NCBI RefSeq assembly: GCF_000091045.1
Contig: NC_006685.1
Coordinates: 419,001 to 483,000 of the forward strand
Source of the DNA: Cryptococcus deneoformans JEC21
Lineage: Eukaryota > Basidiomycota > Tremellomycetes > Tremellales > Cryptococcaceae
DNA: 64,000 nucleotides
Direction of reading: 5' to 3'
Of this stretch, positions 23,682 through 36,325 are shown piece after piece. The notes under the pieces are model-generated. The model did no database searches, was not told where the DNA came from, and worked only from the letters and a program-made list of their open reading frames with translations. The translations under genes were made by a program, and so were the position numbers. Position 1 is the stretch's first letter; the number at the start of each line of letters is the position of its first letter.

Positions 23682-24149
23682 GGAATTGAGATTGTGGTGC
23701 AATTAAATCGTTGGAGCTTTATGATAGTGGTAGGTGCAGTTATGGGTGGCCATACCCCTTTGATATAGGAATGATTTATGCATACTTACTTCACTATCTC
23801 ATTCGTTCATATTCTTCGCACGCGCATGACATGGCAGGGTGATTATCAGGCAGCACCAAAAGACTCTGTTGATTGTTAATTATCTACGGAAGCTAATTTC
23901 TAATTCCAAGCAAGCTAAGCTCGACACAAAAAGGACATACACGCACAACAAGCCAAAAAAAGTGATAGTAACACACACCTGCGTCATCACTTTTCCATTT
24001 ACGTAAACGCCATTCACGTCTTGCTTCGCTGTCGCAAGGAGCTCTCATTCCCTGGCCGTTGCACGAGCAACTATCGATTAACAACGCCGAATACACATTG
24101 CACAAATAGAGTAGCATTCGCGACCCACCAGCGAGGATCCATCTTCACC
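23682..24149. promoter_or_regulatory. Divergent promoter MRS6/SEC66
   Basis: The 468 bp between two divergent start codons presumably contain both promoters. The sequence is mixed, with an AT-rich centre near 23880. No recognisable element stands out. Confidence 0.35.
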
Positions 24150-24799
24150 ATGACAACCTCACTCTTTGTTCCAGTGGCCTATATCACTGTGCTTGTCACA
24201 GCAATGGCCATCTTTTCTCGTGTCTACAGACGGCGACGAGCTGGTACGCTTGCTTTCTTTCTTCTGATAATGGTGACTGACTATTTCTGACTATTTCACG
24301 TTGTTTAGTCTCCAAGACATCAATAGAACCATGGTTTCCTAGCCATCCTACCCGAGAAGTCTATATGTCTCTGTTGGCTGACGAACCGCCCGCACCCGAA
24401 AATCTCCTCAAGGCTGCTCTCCTGTCTCGCGCCATCACCGACGTTCAACGTATCTGGCGGCTCAAAGACGACAAGACTGCCCTTGCTAGCCTTCATACAC
24501 GAGGTCTTGTTGGTGACGACACCATGGCTAGGTTTGCGGCTGCAGAGAAAGAGCTGGAAGCGGAAATCGTGGATGTGATCTCAGAAGCCAACACTTTCAA
24601 GCAAGGGTGGGGACAATTCTTATTCGCCACTGCTACCGAGATGGCCCAGTCAGAGAAAACCAAGGAAGCTGTAATTAACATGCATAAGACAAGAATTGCA
24701 GAAGGTGTGGTCCTTTTTACCACTTCCTATACTCTACCTGCTAACGAACCACGTCGTACAGAAAAACGTCTCGCACGGAGAGCCAAGTATGATACATGA
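24150..24799 (+). CDS. SEC66: Sec66, Sec63-complex subunit
   Basis: Sec66 (Sec71) is a subunit of the Sec62/Sec63 complex for post-translational import into the ER. Exons: 24150-24243, 24309-24704 and 24762-24799, giving about 175 residues. It opens with a single membrane segment (FVPVAYITVLVTAMAIF) and RRRRA, a stop-transfer signal. The family blocks are PWFPSHPTREVYMSLL, LKAALLSRAITDVQRIWRL, and EKELEAEIVDVISEANTFK followed by GWGQ. Intron 2 (24705-24761) has an atypical GTGTGG donor but a good GCTAAC branch site; its length is a multiple of three, so retention would add 19 residues without a frameshift. The C-terminus is therefore less certain than the body. Confidence 0.9.
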
Positions 24800-25481
24800 T
24801 ATAAATATCGATCCATAGTAGCCGAATAGGTAACAATTTCTTAACCATTCATGGAACACGGAATCAGCTTTATGTGGGCGGCTCCCCTAGACGTGCAAAT
24901 TGCTGTGGACTTAGATGATAGGGTATTCGAAATCATTTGTTAAAATCAGGGCAGCGGCAGTGACACCTAATAGCAAAGTGGGTAGTCATCGCTTGATGTT
25001 ATTTCGACGTTGCTAATGACTTTTAGGGGGTGGCGGTGGTAAAAAAGGAGAAGAAGTAGGTACTTTAGCATAGATAGAATCATGATCATCGCGTCACCAC
25101 TTGTACGATTAAACTTCAGGGCATTATTATTCCACAAGAAAATTCATGAATGACTGGGAACGATGGACATGGCCATTTAACGAAGTTAACTTTGTTGTAT
25201 GTTCAAACACAACAGAACTGAAAGGTAAACGGACATTACTGCAAGTTTGAGCGGCTGAGGCAACTGATCCTGATCCTTGTGACCTAATAAGCATCGACGC
25301 GGGAAGCCTCTTCCTGCGGAATGCTGCTCAGTTGGGCAGAGCCGTGTTAATGTACCGAAAAATTCCACAAATGCAGACTAACATAACGTGCATCATCTCA
25401 CGATGGCATATATAAATAAAGTAGCGAAAACGAAGAACATTGACAAAGCCCTGCTACCTCCTGGACCAACACTTAAATGGC
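24800..25481. other. SEC66-H4 convergent intergenic region
   Basis: The 682 bp between convergent genes hold both 3' UTRs. At 24915-25149 there are two intron-like structures and a small split open frame (see the separate entry). The remainder shows nothing recognisable. Confidence 0.4.
24915..25149 (+). CDS. Possible small spliced ORF or spliced 3' UTR
   Basis: Unrecognised. An ATG at 24915 opens a frame that can be spliced at 24982-25026 (donor GTAGTC, or the better GTGGGT four bases upstream; branch/acceptor GCTAATGACTTTTAG). A second intron-like stretch is 25056-25119 (GTAGGT...ACTTCAG). The first route gives 41 residues ending at TGA 25147-25149, with a Gly/Lys-rich centre (VGGGGGKKGEEG). 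The GTGGGT route gives about 31 residues ending KKEKK in exon 2. The block lies just past the SEC66 stop on the same strand, so these may be introns in the SEC66 3' UTR rather than a separate gene. The evidence is splice-signal quality only. Confidence 0.3.
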
Positions 25482-26290
<809 letters not shown>

Positions 26291-26893
26291 TGTCCTTCGT
26301 TCCTTGTGAAAGAAAAAGAAGACCTATCAACAACAAGTCTAGTAAATCGCTTTTGCGGCGTTTCGGCGACATGAAATTGGCGCACGGCAGACTATAGTAC
26401 ACAATAATTAATAATCAACTAAACTACAGTACTGGTACAGTAGACTTCAGCTGCCGAACTTGTTTTGGCCAGCAGGTGGCTGGCGCTCTCACAAGAAGTA
26501 CATTCGCACGAGGGGGGGTTTGCTAATCAACGAAAAATGAACTATAGCTACCTCGCTTTTCCTCTTTTTCACCTAACCTTGCAGCAAAATCATAGACTAA
26601 AACAGCACTCCTGACTGACCACCAATATCACCAACGAGATCACTGTTGTACCAAAATTCCACCACTGTCAATGCTATCGCAAATAGTGCTATGGGGCCAT
26701 CCAAGTGCCTCCTTGCACACATCTGTTAAGCATTCGTCTGCCGTTTTCTCACACGACGCGTTCTGTGAGCATTTAGGGCAGTTTGTCCTACGCAAAAGGA
26801 GGTAATAGTAGAATTTGCGACTAGCCTGAGTCTGAGGACGGAGGAACGGCGTCTGCATCACATAGATACATTCTCGTTAATCATTAAAATAGC
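26291..26893. other. Intergenic region downstream of TRS120
   Basis: About 600 bp between the H4 promoter and the TRS120 stop. It includes an AT-rich stretch near 26400. A 72-residue Cys-containing open frame on the minus strand at 26640-26858 has no recognised homologue and probably lies in the TRS120 3' UTR. Confidence 0.35.
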
Positions 26894-29800
26894 TCATAAT
26901 CCTCTTATCTCAACAACTTTCTCTGATCCCTTTTTACTCCAAATTTTCCTCGGTATCCATCCTGCTGTATCCACCTCTATCTCTCCAGTCTCAACTATCA
27001 AATTCCAGCCATTCAAGCTCATCAAACCCGCTATATAGACCCAGACGGCCGAATTCAGGACATGAGTCTCGCCAGATTTCAAGGTGCCGCGAAAGATAAG
27101 ATTGCCGATAAATCGAGCCGGAATGAGAGCTGACGGTTCAGAAGCTATAGATGGGATAGAAGGTGACGGGGATGGTAAGTAGAGAATGAAACGTATGGGA
27201 AGGATGGGAGACCGGTTGTGGATGGTAAATGCCACTGGGACCTTGCAAGCACTTACATGACGTGTCAGCTAAAAATGCGTTTTCCAGACTGGAACACTTA
27301 CCCCATTTTGAAATCATGCTCAATCGGCCCATTATCCTCTCCAACCTTGACAGTAACTTCAACAGGGTCTTCCTCTCTTCCTAAACACCCATCCAAGACG
27401 CTAGCCATCAGCACCCTTCTCAATCGACCTGTCTCCTCATACATCGTTCGCGTCTGCTTCGATCCACCCGCAATAGCAGCTTCCACATCGCGCCGAAGAG
27501 ACTCAACCATGGAGAATGACGGGGCAGGCCGTAGAGAGTGGGATATGAGACGGCCTTTGCGCAGGGAATTGGGAGAACAGATGGTGTACGATAGTACAAT
27601 ATCGAGATCAAGGGGATCTAATAACGGAAAGAGGTCGGGAAGAAAATCGGCAGAGATTGTGGGAAATTGCTCTCGCAAATAGGAGATACGATGTATATTG
27701 CGGGATGCGAAGTAATGAGGTAGAGTATCAATCGGCAGTTCAGAACAAAGAGATACAGTCGGTTGAATGTCCGCTGCGATTTCATCTGGTGCTTGACCTT
27801 CGATGAGTTTTGCCAAAGCCTCGACAACAGCTGTTTGGGATAGATCAGCAATTGTGGCTCCTTGCTTGATTTGGACAACCGAGCGAAGCGTCTGATTCGG
27901 CAGTAAAGTTCTGTTGTGCGTCAGCGTATAGATTTCAAAATGATAAACGGACGTACCCCACAACTTCATGGGCTTTCACATTCCACAGCACACTAACGCC
28001 ATGTACGCCATCCACGCGCACTTCCGTCGACGAGACATTCATCACCTCCAAAACTAAGGCAAGCTCTTTGGCACTGGCTTCAATGGGCGTGATCGTGGTC
28101 TTGAATGTCATCAGGGGTTGCACGTTGATACAGGTTTTCACTATGCCCGCAACTATCTCCCCATCGCCTGCGCTTTCAAAAGTGATCAGGCCTAACAAGT
28201 TGATCTGACCTTGCTTGAAACCGCTGAGGATGATAGCTATGTCCTTTGTTTGACCCGCCGGAATTTCTTCAGGCAGTAAAATCGAAGGTTTATTGTTCTC
28301 TATCCTGTTTGATATTGTCATCGTCGACGACTCATCAGCATCATTTTTCCTCCTGATCAAGACTCCTTTGGTCCAGATCATCTTCAAATCCTTCACGGTC
28401 TTCCGTCCAGGGTTCTTAACTCTGATGATACCTCCCACTTCTTCGCCCACAAACACTCTGTCTGGGATGCCCACCAAATCGACATCTAACCGAGGACGTT
28501 CAGGAATAATAGACAGAGAGAGTGAGGTATCTGAAGCATAGGTCGGTGTTAAACGATGAGCTTTGGTAGCGTGAAGACGTCTTCCCTTTCTTTCGAGAGA
28601 CTGGGTACAGGGAAAGAATTTATGGAATCTGAATGAGACGCCAAACAGACGTATAACGCTAGTTGTAGACATGGCACCATTTGCGGTAACATTGACGCAA
28701 ATGGCGCGAGTTTCGTAAGGATTGAGCGTGATTTCGTCGACAGGTGAGACTGTGATATTATCTGATGGACTAAAAGCGAGCGCGATGTCCGAAAGGAACA
28801 AGGGTGCGTTTATAGGGTTGGTTGCTACCAGTTCGACAATAAAGGATTCGTCTGTGCCCACGATATTTCTCTTCTCGTCCGGCAGCAAATTAGAGGGTTT
28901 CTTCCCTTTTCTGTCCCAGCTTCTCAAAGCTTGTTCCTCCAATTGTGCCCAGTTGTCCTTCGATGGCCCGGATTCAAATGAAGATGAAAATGATGTTATA
29001 ATGCGCGTCTTCTTTACATCAAAGATTGGGGTGGGTAGCTGGAGTCTGTCCTTGGATGATTCTAGAAGTTCCGGATGGACACGCAGTTGCTACCAAATTT
29101 ATTAACATTCGTTCGCTCTAGGGTTCAGGATACTTACCTCGTACGCCAATGCCATGTCCTGCAGAGGACCAGCTTGTGAACCTGGTACACCTGTGTTCTC
29201 CTTTTTCAGTAACCTCAAAAAGTGCTCCACGGCGACATCGCTTTCTCCCAGCGTGTACGCTTGTCGACCAAGTGAATATTCGATACGATCCTGTGCCGCG
29301 GTCCATGGGGTTGATCGATATATTTGTGATGCGCGATCGAGGCATCTCCGGGAGTACGTTTTTAGTCCAGCGGTCTCATACCGCCTAGCTGCCAGTATCA
29401 AATGGAACGCGCTTCTTCTCTTTCCTTTGCCACTCTTTCCACCTTCTGTATCGGCCACAGCTGCTTCCTCGATCAACACTGCACTAGGAACTTCGTCCGC
29501 CTCCCCGGCACCCTTGACCAGCGCGGCCCCGACGCCTCTCCATTCTCTAATAGCTTTCCAAGCTTCGTAATAGAGCACAGTGATTCGAAGAGCATCGATT
29601 TGTATCTGCGAGGACGGCCCAGACTGGTGATAGGAAATGACAGCTTGCTCAAGCCACGATGTGATTTCCGTATGCTGCAAGTTTGTGAACGGAATCGGCG
29701 TTGTGGTAGGGGGAATAGAGGGGGAGAAAAAGGAGTGTGCAAGGAGTAGGGAGAGGCCATACATTTCTGTGGCAGCAGACGCATACCGCCACGCTCGATC

Positions 29801-31154
29801 CTGTGCAAAATCTCGTCGAAGAGAGTCATAAATGTTCGCAGCCGAGCGATAATCTCGTAGCATGAATTCAAAGTCGGCCAGACGTCTCGACAATGCTTCT
29901 ACTGCAGCTAGGGAGTAGTAACCTGCAGAGGCATTGTAACCCACAGCGTTCGTAGCTGGACTATTGGGTCGACTGCCAAAAAATTTCCTGCCCGCCCCGA
30001 ATAAACGCCCAGTGATTCCTCGCCGGTTATTGTGATATATCTCACTCCATTCTCTTATCCGCGCCTCCATCCAAGGTACAAGACTCTGCACAACTAGCTC
30101 TCGGACCAGGGCAGCGAGACGTTGGGTATCTTCGGCTGTTAGTCTTGACCCATACAGTTTCCTGGGCTTGTCTAAGCCATTTAGTTCGCCATTGTCATCC
30201 TTCATTGAGGGAGAGGTAGCGGACATGGGCGATAGTGTCAAGGACGACAGAGCTGAAGCATAGACCTGAGACAGAGCTGATGGATTAACATTCTCTGGTG
30301 TGAATGGGCGGGGGACGATGATGGCAGGGTGAGTGGATGTATCGGGTGATGGTGGTTCTGGCCGACGGTCGACCTGAGAGTTGATGACCAGTAAAGTTGA
30401 ATGGGGCCCATACGCTCGTTTAACACTCGCGAGGAGCTCGTGCGCACTTTTGTAATTAGCCAGATACTGTGCCGAGGTAGACATGAAACTCACGGTGTCA
30501 TGTCGTCTCCCATTTGACTGACATCGTGGACTACTACATAGAACCTCAGTACTGTGTGTCCATCTAGCCAAGGTAAACTTTGAGCTGAAGGTGCAATCGT
30601 TCTTGCATGAAGCTTATTGAGTGCCCCTAAAGGGTCAGGAGTGGATGTGGAGACAGCGAACAGGACTCCAACAGGGTGATTGAATGTTTCATACGGTGCG
30701 ACGGGTCTTGACGAGAGAAGGAGAGATCGCGTCAGGGGATAGTGTTGTTCATCCTCTACTAGCGGTAAGCTCATAAGTCTAAAATTTATCAATAGCTTAC
30801 CGGGTTTCTTGGCTCCTACTACGCTACTTATTATGTCTACAAGTATGTCAGGACTTGGTGCCGAGCGAGGGGGGTTTGTGTAAACAGTGTCATAAGAGAC
30901 GAAGCGCACGGGGAACGTGGGGTGTACTGTGGGTGTAAGCGTTGTTGATAATATCGAAACTGGCTTTAGTCAGCAGGGTACCATGCATCAGAGTAAACAA
31001 GCACACCTCTCTCTGTCCCACCCTCCCATGGCCTGAGGAGCTCGTGGAGGCCTGCACAGCCGTTCTCTTTTGATGATTTAACTACATCTTCGGAAGTCAG
31101 GACTGCGATTCGCGGGGAAAGAGACTGGAGGATGGAGAGGGGGGGCGACGGCAT
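26894..31154 (-). CDS. TRS120: TRAPP II subunit Trs120 (TRAPPC9)
   Basis: Trs120 is a large subunit of the TRAPP II tether, the guanine-nucleotide exchange factor for Ypt31/Rab11 at the late Golgi. The start at 31154 (MPSPPLSILQSLSPRIAVL) is the first in-frame ATG. The N-terminal half (FPVRFVSYDTVYTNPPRSAP, YLANYKSAHELLASVKRAYG) is alpha-solenoid with TPR-like helices (RLADFEFMLRDYRSAANIYD, WRYASAATEMYGLSLLLAHS). The C-terminal half is beta-rich, with Ig/ASPM-like blocks: VELVATNPINAPLFLSDIAL, RVFVGEEVGGIIRVKNPGRK and EIPAGQTKDIAIILSGF. It ends VVEIRGL at 26894. About 1,250-1,300 residues in some ten exons. The domain order and length fit TRAPPC9. Confidence 0.88.
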
Positions 31155-31704
31155 TGAAAGCTTGCTGGGTGCCAATTAGATTGAAAGCCAAACCCATAGA
31201 GGTGAATATTCATTCGACATCAATTGACAATATGTCAAGGCCCGGCTGTTGAAAGAAGGCTCCGAGGCAAGGCTTGCACCTCTGCTGACCAATTTGATTC
31301 CGCCTTAGGCATCTCTCCTTCATTCAGCTTTCATCCTACGTACGAACCACTGGCAGGGCACGAAATATAACTGAATGGAAGCGAGTTTCGCACTCATCTG
31401 GTTGCCGCAATTGTATGTGGACCTGCAAATGCTGTTTGTTACATCTGTTGACGAGGATTTTTTGCCTTGCATCAACGACGAACAACAGCGTCTTCTGCAC
31501 TCGCTATCCAGCCTGTTGCTGCACTCCTGGCACCTCATCCCCCAGACGCGCCTATTTAAGGCTGGTTGAGAAGGCACCTACTTCTTACTCGCGCCTAATT
31601 GACAGGAAAGGCACAATCGAGAAAAGTGGATGTTCAGGACGAAACAGCGAAACTTGATGCATAACGAAACAAGTTGACCACATACAAAAAAGAACGTTAC
31701 TATT
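31155..31704. promoter_or_regulatory. Divergent promoter TRS120/MRPL7
   Basis: The 550 bp between divergent start codons include a TATTTAA sequence at about 31552, roughly 150 bp upstream of the uL5m start. No other motif was recognised. Confidence 0.35.
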
Positions 31705-32601
31705 ATGGGCGCCCAATCTGTTCGGTCCTTTACTGCCTCAGCATCCAGAGTATCTCTTAAGAGGGCCGCTCCCATCTCCCGCCATGCTTCAACCAAGGCC
31801 GCAGTGCAACAAGACGAATGGTCTCTTCCCTACATTCACCTCGGTCCCACCCATGCCTCTCGATATTCCCAACATTACAACAACTCCCTCGCTTCCGACG
31901 TCATGTACATGACCTATTCCCATCGTCTCTCTCAGCGTCCGGCCAAACCTGAAACTCTTCAGCCCCCTCAAACACCGTATGAGGCAAACCGGGCCCGACC
32001 GCCTATCATGAGAGGTAACCGTGCCGTCCGAACTAAGACAACCGAGATCACACCGGCGACCGTCCCCAAACTCGAGTCCATCATTGTCCATACCATGGTG
32101 AAGGAAGCCATCGGCAACAAAAACTCCCTTCTTTCAGCTATCGCTGCTCTTCGCGCTATCTCTGGTGAGACTCCCAACGGAGCAGGTCGCAAAGGTTCAT
32201 CCGGTGTCCAGGTCATCACCGCCAAAAAGTCCGCGGCTGCCTGGAAACTCAGAGAGGGGATGCCCGTCGCTGTCAAGGTCGAACTCAAGGGCGAAGCCAT
32301 GTACGACTTCATCCAGTCCCTTGTTGACTTTGTCCTTCCCCGTCTGCGAGATTTCTCAGGTGTCCCTCTTCCACCTGCTTCTACACCCAAAAGTTCTCCC
32401 GCTAGCTTGGCTGGTGTCGTGTCTTTTGGTTTCGGACCTACCGCTATGAGTTTTTTCCCTCAAATTGAGGCCAACACCGATGCCTACCCCAAAATGCACG
32501 GTTTCCATGTATTTTTCAAGACCAATCTCACGGGGGAAAACGCCCAGGAACACGCGAGGACATTGGTTAGTGGGTTTAGAATACCATTCCACAGGAGATA
32601 G
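31705..32601 (+). CDS. MRPL7: Mitochondrial large-subunit ribosomal protein uL5m
   Basis: The gene is intronless and encodes 298 residues. The N-terminus ([20 protein letters not shown]...SRHASTKAA) is Arg/Ser/Ala-rich without acidic residues, as expected of a mitochondrial presequence. The C-terminal 190 residues are a full L5 domain: [59 protein letters not shown] and [10 protein letters not shown], then [20 protein letters not shown]. uL5m contacts 5S-equivalent rRNA sites in the central protuberance of the mitoribosome. It is one of the few intronless genes in the window. Confidence 0.92.
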   Translation: MGAQSVRSFTASASRVSLKRAAPISRHASTKAAVQQDEWSLPYIHLGPTHASRYSQHYNNSLASDVMYMTYSHRLSQRPAKPETLQPPQTPYEANRARPPIMRGNRAVRTKTTEITPATVPKLESIIVHTMVKEAIGNKNSLLSAIAALRAISGETPNGAGRKGSSGVQVITAKKSAAAWKLREGMPVAVKVELKGEAMYDFIQSLVDFVLPRLRDFSGVPLPPASTPKSSPASLAGVVSFGFGPTAMSFFPQIEANTDAYPKMHGFHVFFKTNLTGENAQEHARTLVSGFRIPFHRR

Positions 32602-32768
32602 GTTGGTGGCACGAGTGAGGGGATTGCTGGTACGTAATGCCGACATGTCACTGAAAATAACGGCTGAATTTTCATCATTCAGGAAGACTTTGGCCTGCTC
32701 ATGGTAATCATGCATTTACTATTATCTTTAAGATTCGAGTAAACATAGATATATCAAAAATCGGCTAA

Positions 32769-35703
32769 CTAAAATTCAATATTCCAAACTTTTCGTCCTT
32801 CCCATACATCTTCCTTCCCACCCTTCACTGATCTTTCGTCCCCAACTGGCAACAGGACCGCTAATTTGCGACCCCACAGCGTCTTGAACTTATGCTCCGT
32901 CAACTTGAATCCAATTGTCACCTCGTCCTTTCCACCCACATACTCCACTTCGACCACTGTTTTGTCCGGTGTCGCTGAAATGCCATCGTCCTCTGTCCAC
33001 TGGCCTCTGTAGGCATTTCCTTCGTGGCCAGGGAAGATCTTCACGCCTCGCCAGTCATCAAGTCCGACTACACCACCTTCGTCTTCGAGCACAACATCAA
33101 CCCCATCTGGAGTTTGCCTTGCTGGACCTTGCTTTTGAGTGACAGTGTGATATCTCTTGCCTACTGGCACGACCGCACCCTCCCTTGCAAACAGGCCCAT
33201 ATGCTCCATTGGCGTTGCGATCATTACTCTGTCTCCCGCTTTATACGTTCTGTATGGTGCATGGAGATCAAAGTACAAGCTCTTGTCGTCCATGCATGCT
33301 TTGGGGAAGTACACTTCTCGAGTGAGTTGACCTTCAAATAGCGCAGGGCAGACTAGGATTCGACCAGTGCCGAGCCAAGCGTCAAAGCCTTCTAAGATGG
33401 AGGCTTCGTAGAGTGCAGGATCAGACGCGAATGGGCCAAAACCGAGCCAGGTCGTAGTGGGAGTAGCGCGAAGATGAGACTCCCACATGAGTGAGTTACT
33501 AAATTTCATAAGTTACTGAAGTTGGAACGGACCGGATAAGGTGGCTTACAAGAAAGGAAGATGCTCGTATCGCCATTTAATCGCCTCCCTAATGATAGGC
33601 AACACAGCCGGATACTGCGTGGTCATCAGCACTGGCTCTAGACGAATTTGACAATGTACTCACCATCCAAGGGGTGTTTGTCGCTCCCACTCCGCTAATA
33701 TCACTTTGATCGGGCTTGAAGCTATGGATACAAAACCTCGAATGTGTCACCCCCAACTGCACCCACCTCACAAACATCTCCTCTCCCGGTAATGGTCCTC
33801 CAAACCCACCAATGTCGGATCCATAGCTTTGCATAAGCGACATACCGGCATTGAACTGAATAGCTTGAGATCCACGAAGGTTGTGCCAGGAAGTGTAATT
33901 GTCACCTGACCAGGTCGAGTTGGCATATTTGAATGTGCCGACATTCCCGGAACGGGTCAGGACATAGGTTCGTCGGGTTGGGTGGGCTTTTTCTAGGGTC
34001 GTGTGCGAAACATAGTTGACAAGCTCAGTATTGATCATGCGACCTATTTCGCCGATGGTCACCGGTCCAGAAGGAGAGGACGTAAATTCGTGGGGCAAAG
34101 AAGTCGCACAAACAAAGGAATCATCGTGGAGATAATACTCGTTGTTATCACTGATTTTCATTAGCTGAACTCTTTGGCTTCAAGACAAATGGCTTACTCC
34201 CACATCCCATCGACCCCTAGATCAATCAGACTCTTCACTCCGTCAGCCCACCATTGCCGTCCCTCCTCACTTGTCATATCCACCCAGCTGCCCTTTTCAT
34301 TATCACCCACACCTGACGACCAGATACGTGTGACCACAGGAGATTTAGAGTAAGGATCGTAGAACAGCGCGTTGGATGAATGGAGATCCTTGTAATGAGG
34401 ATGCGTCTGAAGAACATCTATTTCTCGGGGTCAGTCAAAAAGCATCATTAAGATAGCGAATACGAAATCACATGGTTTGATGTTGGGAACCACTTTGATC
34501 CCTGCTTTATGAAAATGAGCGACCATCCCCTTGAAGTCTGGATATCGCTTTGTATTCATGGTGAAAACACAGCGATTTCCATCTTTGTCTGCCGTATAGC
34601 CCGACGATAGCTAATGCCGGCCCATGTCAGTTAATTTACATAGTAAAGCCTTTGACGAGACTTACATGCATAGCTGAGCAAGGTATGTCGTATTTTCGGC
34701 ATAGTTCAGGCCAGGTAGAAAGCAATTCCTGAGCGGGAGGATCGTCACTTTCTCCAAGACCCATACCGGAGGCTTTCATTGAGTCAGCATCGGAGATGAC
34801 ATACTTGGTTCGATGAGACTCACCAAGATATCCTAACCAATCCCTGCCCACCAGTCTTGGCCTTCCAACAATCTCAGCAAATGTTCTTACAACCTGCTCG
34901 ACTCCCTTTCCCACTAAGACCCATTCTTCAAGTCCTCCATAATCCTGAGTGTAAGACTTGAAATACCCCCAAGGGTCATCATGAAGCCTGCGAACATTCC
35001 ACTCCCCTCCAGCGTTTGTAGGATGATAAATGGCATAAGTGGAAGGGAGTTCTTCGCCTTCGGACGTGGGCTTCGGTGTGGAGATTAAGTAGGGTGTATG
35101 CTTGTACAATGGATCGGTTTGATAGGCGTCATAGGCAGCAGAGTCGGAGCCGTGATTCATGAAAGACCTGTTTGATAGATCTAGAGGCGCTGCCTTCTCC
35201 CCCAAGCCCAAATGGAGATTGTCAATTTCAACCCACCAGTGTCTCATTACACCATGTTCGGTAAGGGCATAAGACCTGTTCGGAAGGTCTCCCAAAAGAC
35301 GAAGCTGTTGTCCCGTGGAGAGAAGGGTCTCGTATGTTGTGAGAGTGATGTGCTCTTTCCATGAAAGATGGAGTTGGCGGCGTCGCTTTTCGGCTCCGTC
35401 TAAGCTCTCGGAGATGGGGCTAGGGAAATCGAAAGTGGCTTCGCACCCATCATTATCCAAGGCGATCACCTTGAACTTGCTTTCGGAGGTATCTAGTACA
35501 ACATTGTCCTGTAGCGGTCTGGTCCTATTGGGTCCAGTGAGGAGAATGCGGTACACATTGGGTAAAGGGAAAGAGATGCTGTAGGTGAAGTCTTTATAGA
35601 TGCTCTCCGGGGAGGAGACGAGAGAGAACGAGGTGATTGAATCCCCTATGGAGGGACTGGTAGCAAGCTGGAACCCAAAAAGTTCGCGCTCAACGATAGG
35701 CAT
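32769..35703 (-). CDS. Glycoside hydrolase family 31 alpha-glucosidase
   Basis: A GH31 retaining glycosidase of about 850-870 residues in five or six exons. The N-terminal beta-domain runs to about residue 250 (LLGDLPNRSYALTEHGVMRH, LGLGEKAAPLDLSNRSFMNH, then PYLIS). The TIM barrel contains the nucleophile block GVDGMWDNNEYY (Asp after Trp) and the acid/base block NSTWSGDNYTSW (Asp), both intact. SYGSDIGGFGG and RFCIHSFKPD shape the sugar pocket. A C-terminal beta-domain follows (IATPMEHMGLFAREGAVVPV). No signal peptide is visible: the protein starts MPIVERELFGFQLATSP, so it may act in the cytosol. The substrate cannot be decided from sequence; alpha-glucosidase is the usual activity. Lack of a secretion signal argues against ER glucosidase II. 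Confidence 0.88.
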
Positions 35704-36325
35704 AATGGTCGATGAAAGTAGGTGGGTGAGGTGTTGTGAGGAGAATTGATCGACTTTATACTTCTTGTAAAATGGACATCGGAGGGCAGACCGGTAAGAT
35801 GGGTGCTAAGTACTACCCACCCATGATCATGCCGCCAAGTTACATCTATTAGACATCGGAGTCTCATTCTTTCTCGGTTTGTAAGGAACGCAACAATGAT
35901 ACAGCATACACGCATGATTGTCGGGCCGATCCGGTCAGTCGGCGCCGGTGGCCTGTTGTTACCGGTGGCAGTGGACATAGCCGAGCTCCTCATTAAATAA
36001 TTAAAAATTATTTTTTGGCTCTCATCACCTATATATGTTCCTCTCTTACTACCATCCATCAATTAAGAATCCGCTCATCTCTGTAAACACTATTATCACA
36101 TATAGTTGGTACAATATGCACAGCATATAGTCCGATAAACGCTCCTGACGACAAGGTCGCCTTCGTACACTACTAGATATTGTCTCTCTCGTCGTTCCTT
36201 TCGCATCCAGCCTTTGCCTTGCCACTTGACTTTTGCAATATAGTTTGTCCGTCACCAAAGGCCACAAGCTGGAGACTCCAGTCGACTATTTCTTGCTAGG
36301 AAATTGAAAAATATTTTTGTCAGCC
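35704..36325. promoter_or_regulatory. GH31 promoter / PNG1 3' region
   Basis: This gap of 622 bp holds the GH31 promoter and the PNG1 3' UTR. A TATAAAG box on the minus strand at 35754-35760 is about 50 bp upstream of the GH31 ATG. A cluster of CGG triplets at 35922-35965 could bind Zn2Cys6 factors; this is speculative. Confidence 0.4.

Noticed and set aside
26640..26858. 72-residue Cys-containing open frame on the minus strand (NCPKCSQNASCEKTADEC)
   Set aside because: It lies directly past the TRS120 stop on the same strand, has no recognised fold or clean splice extension, and is probably 3' UTR.
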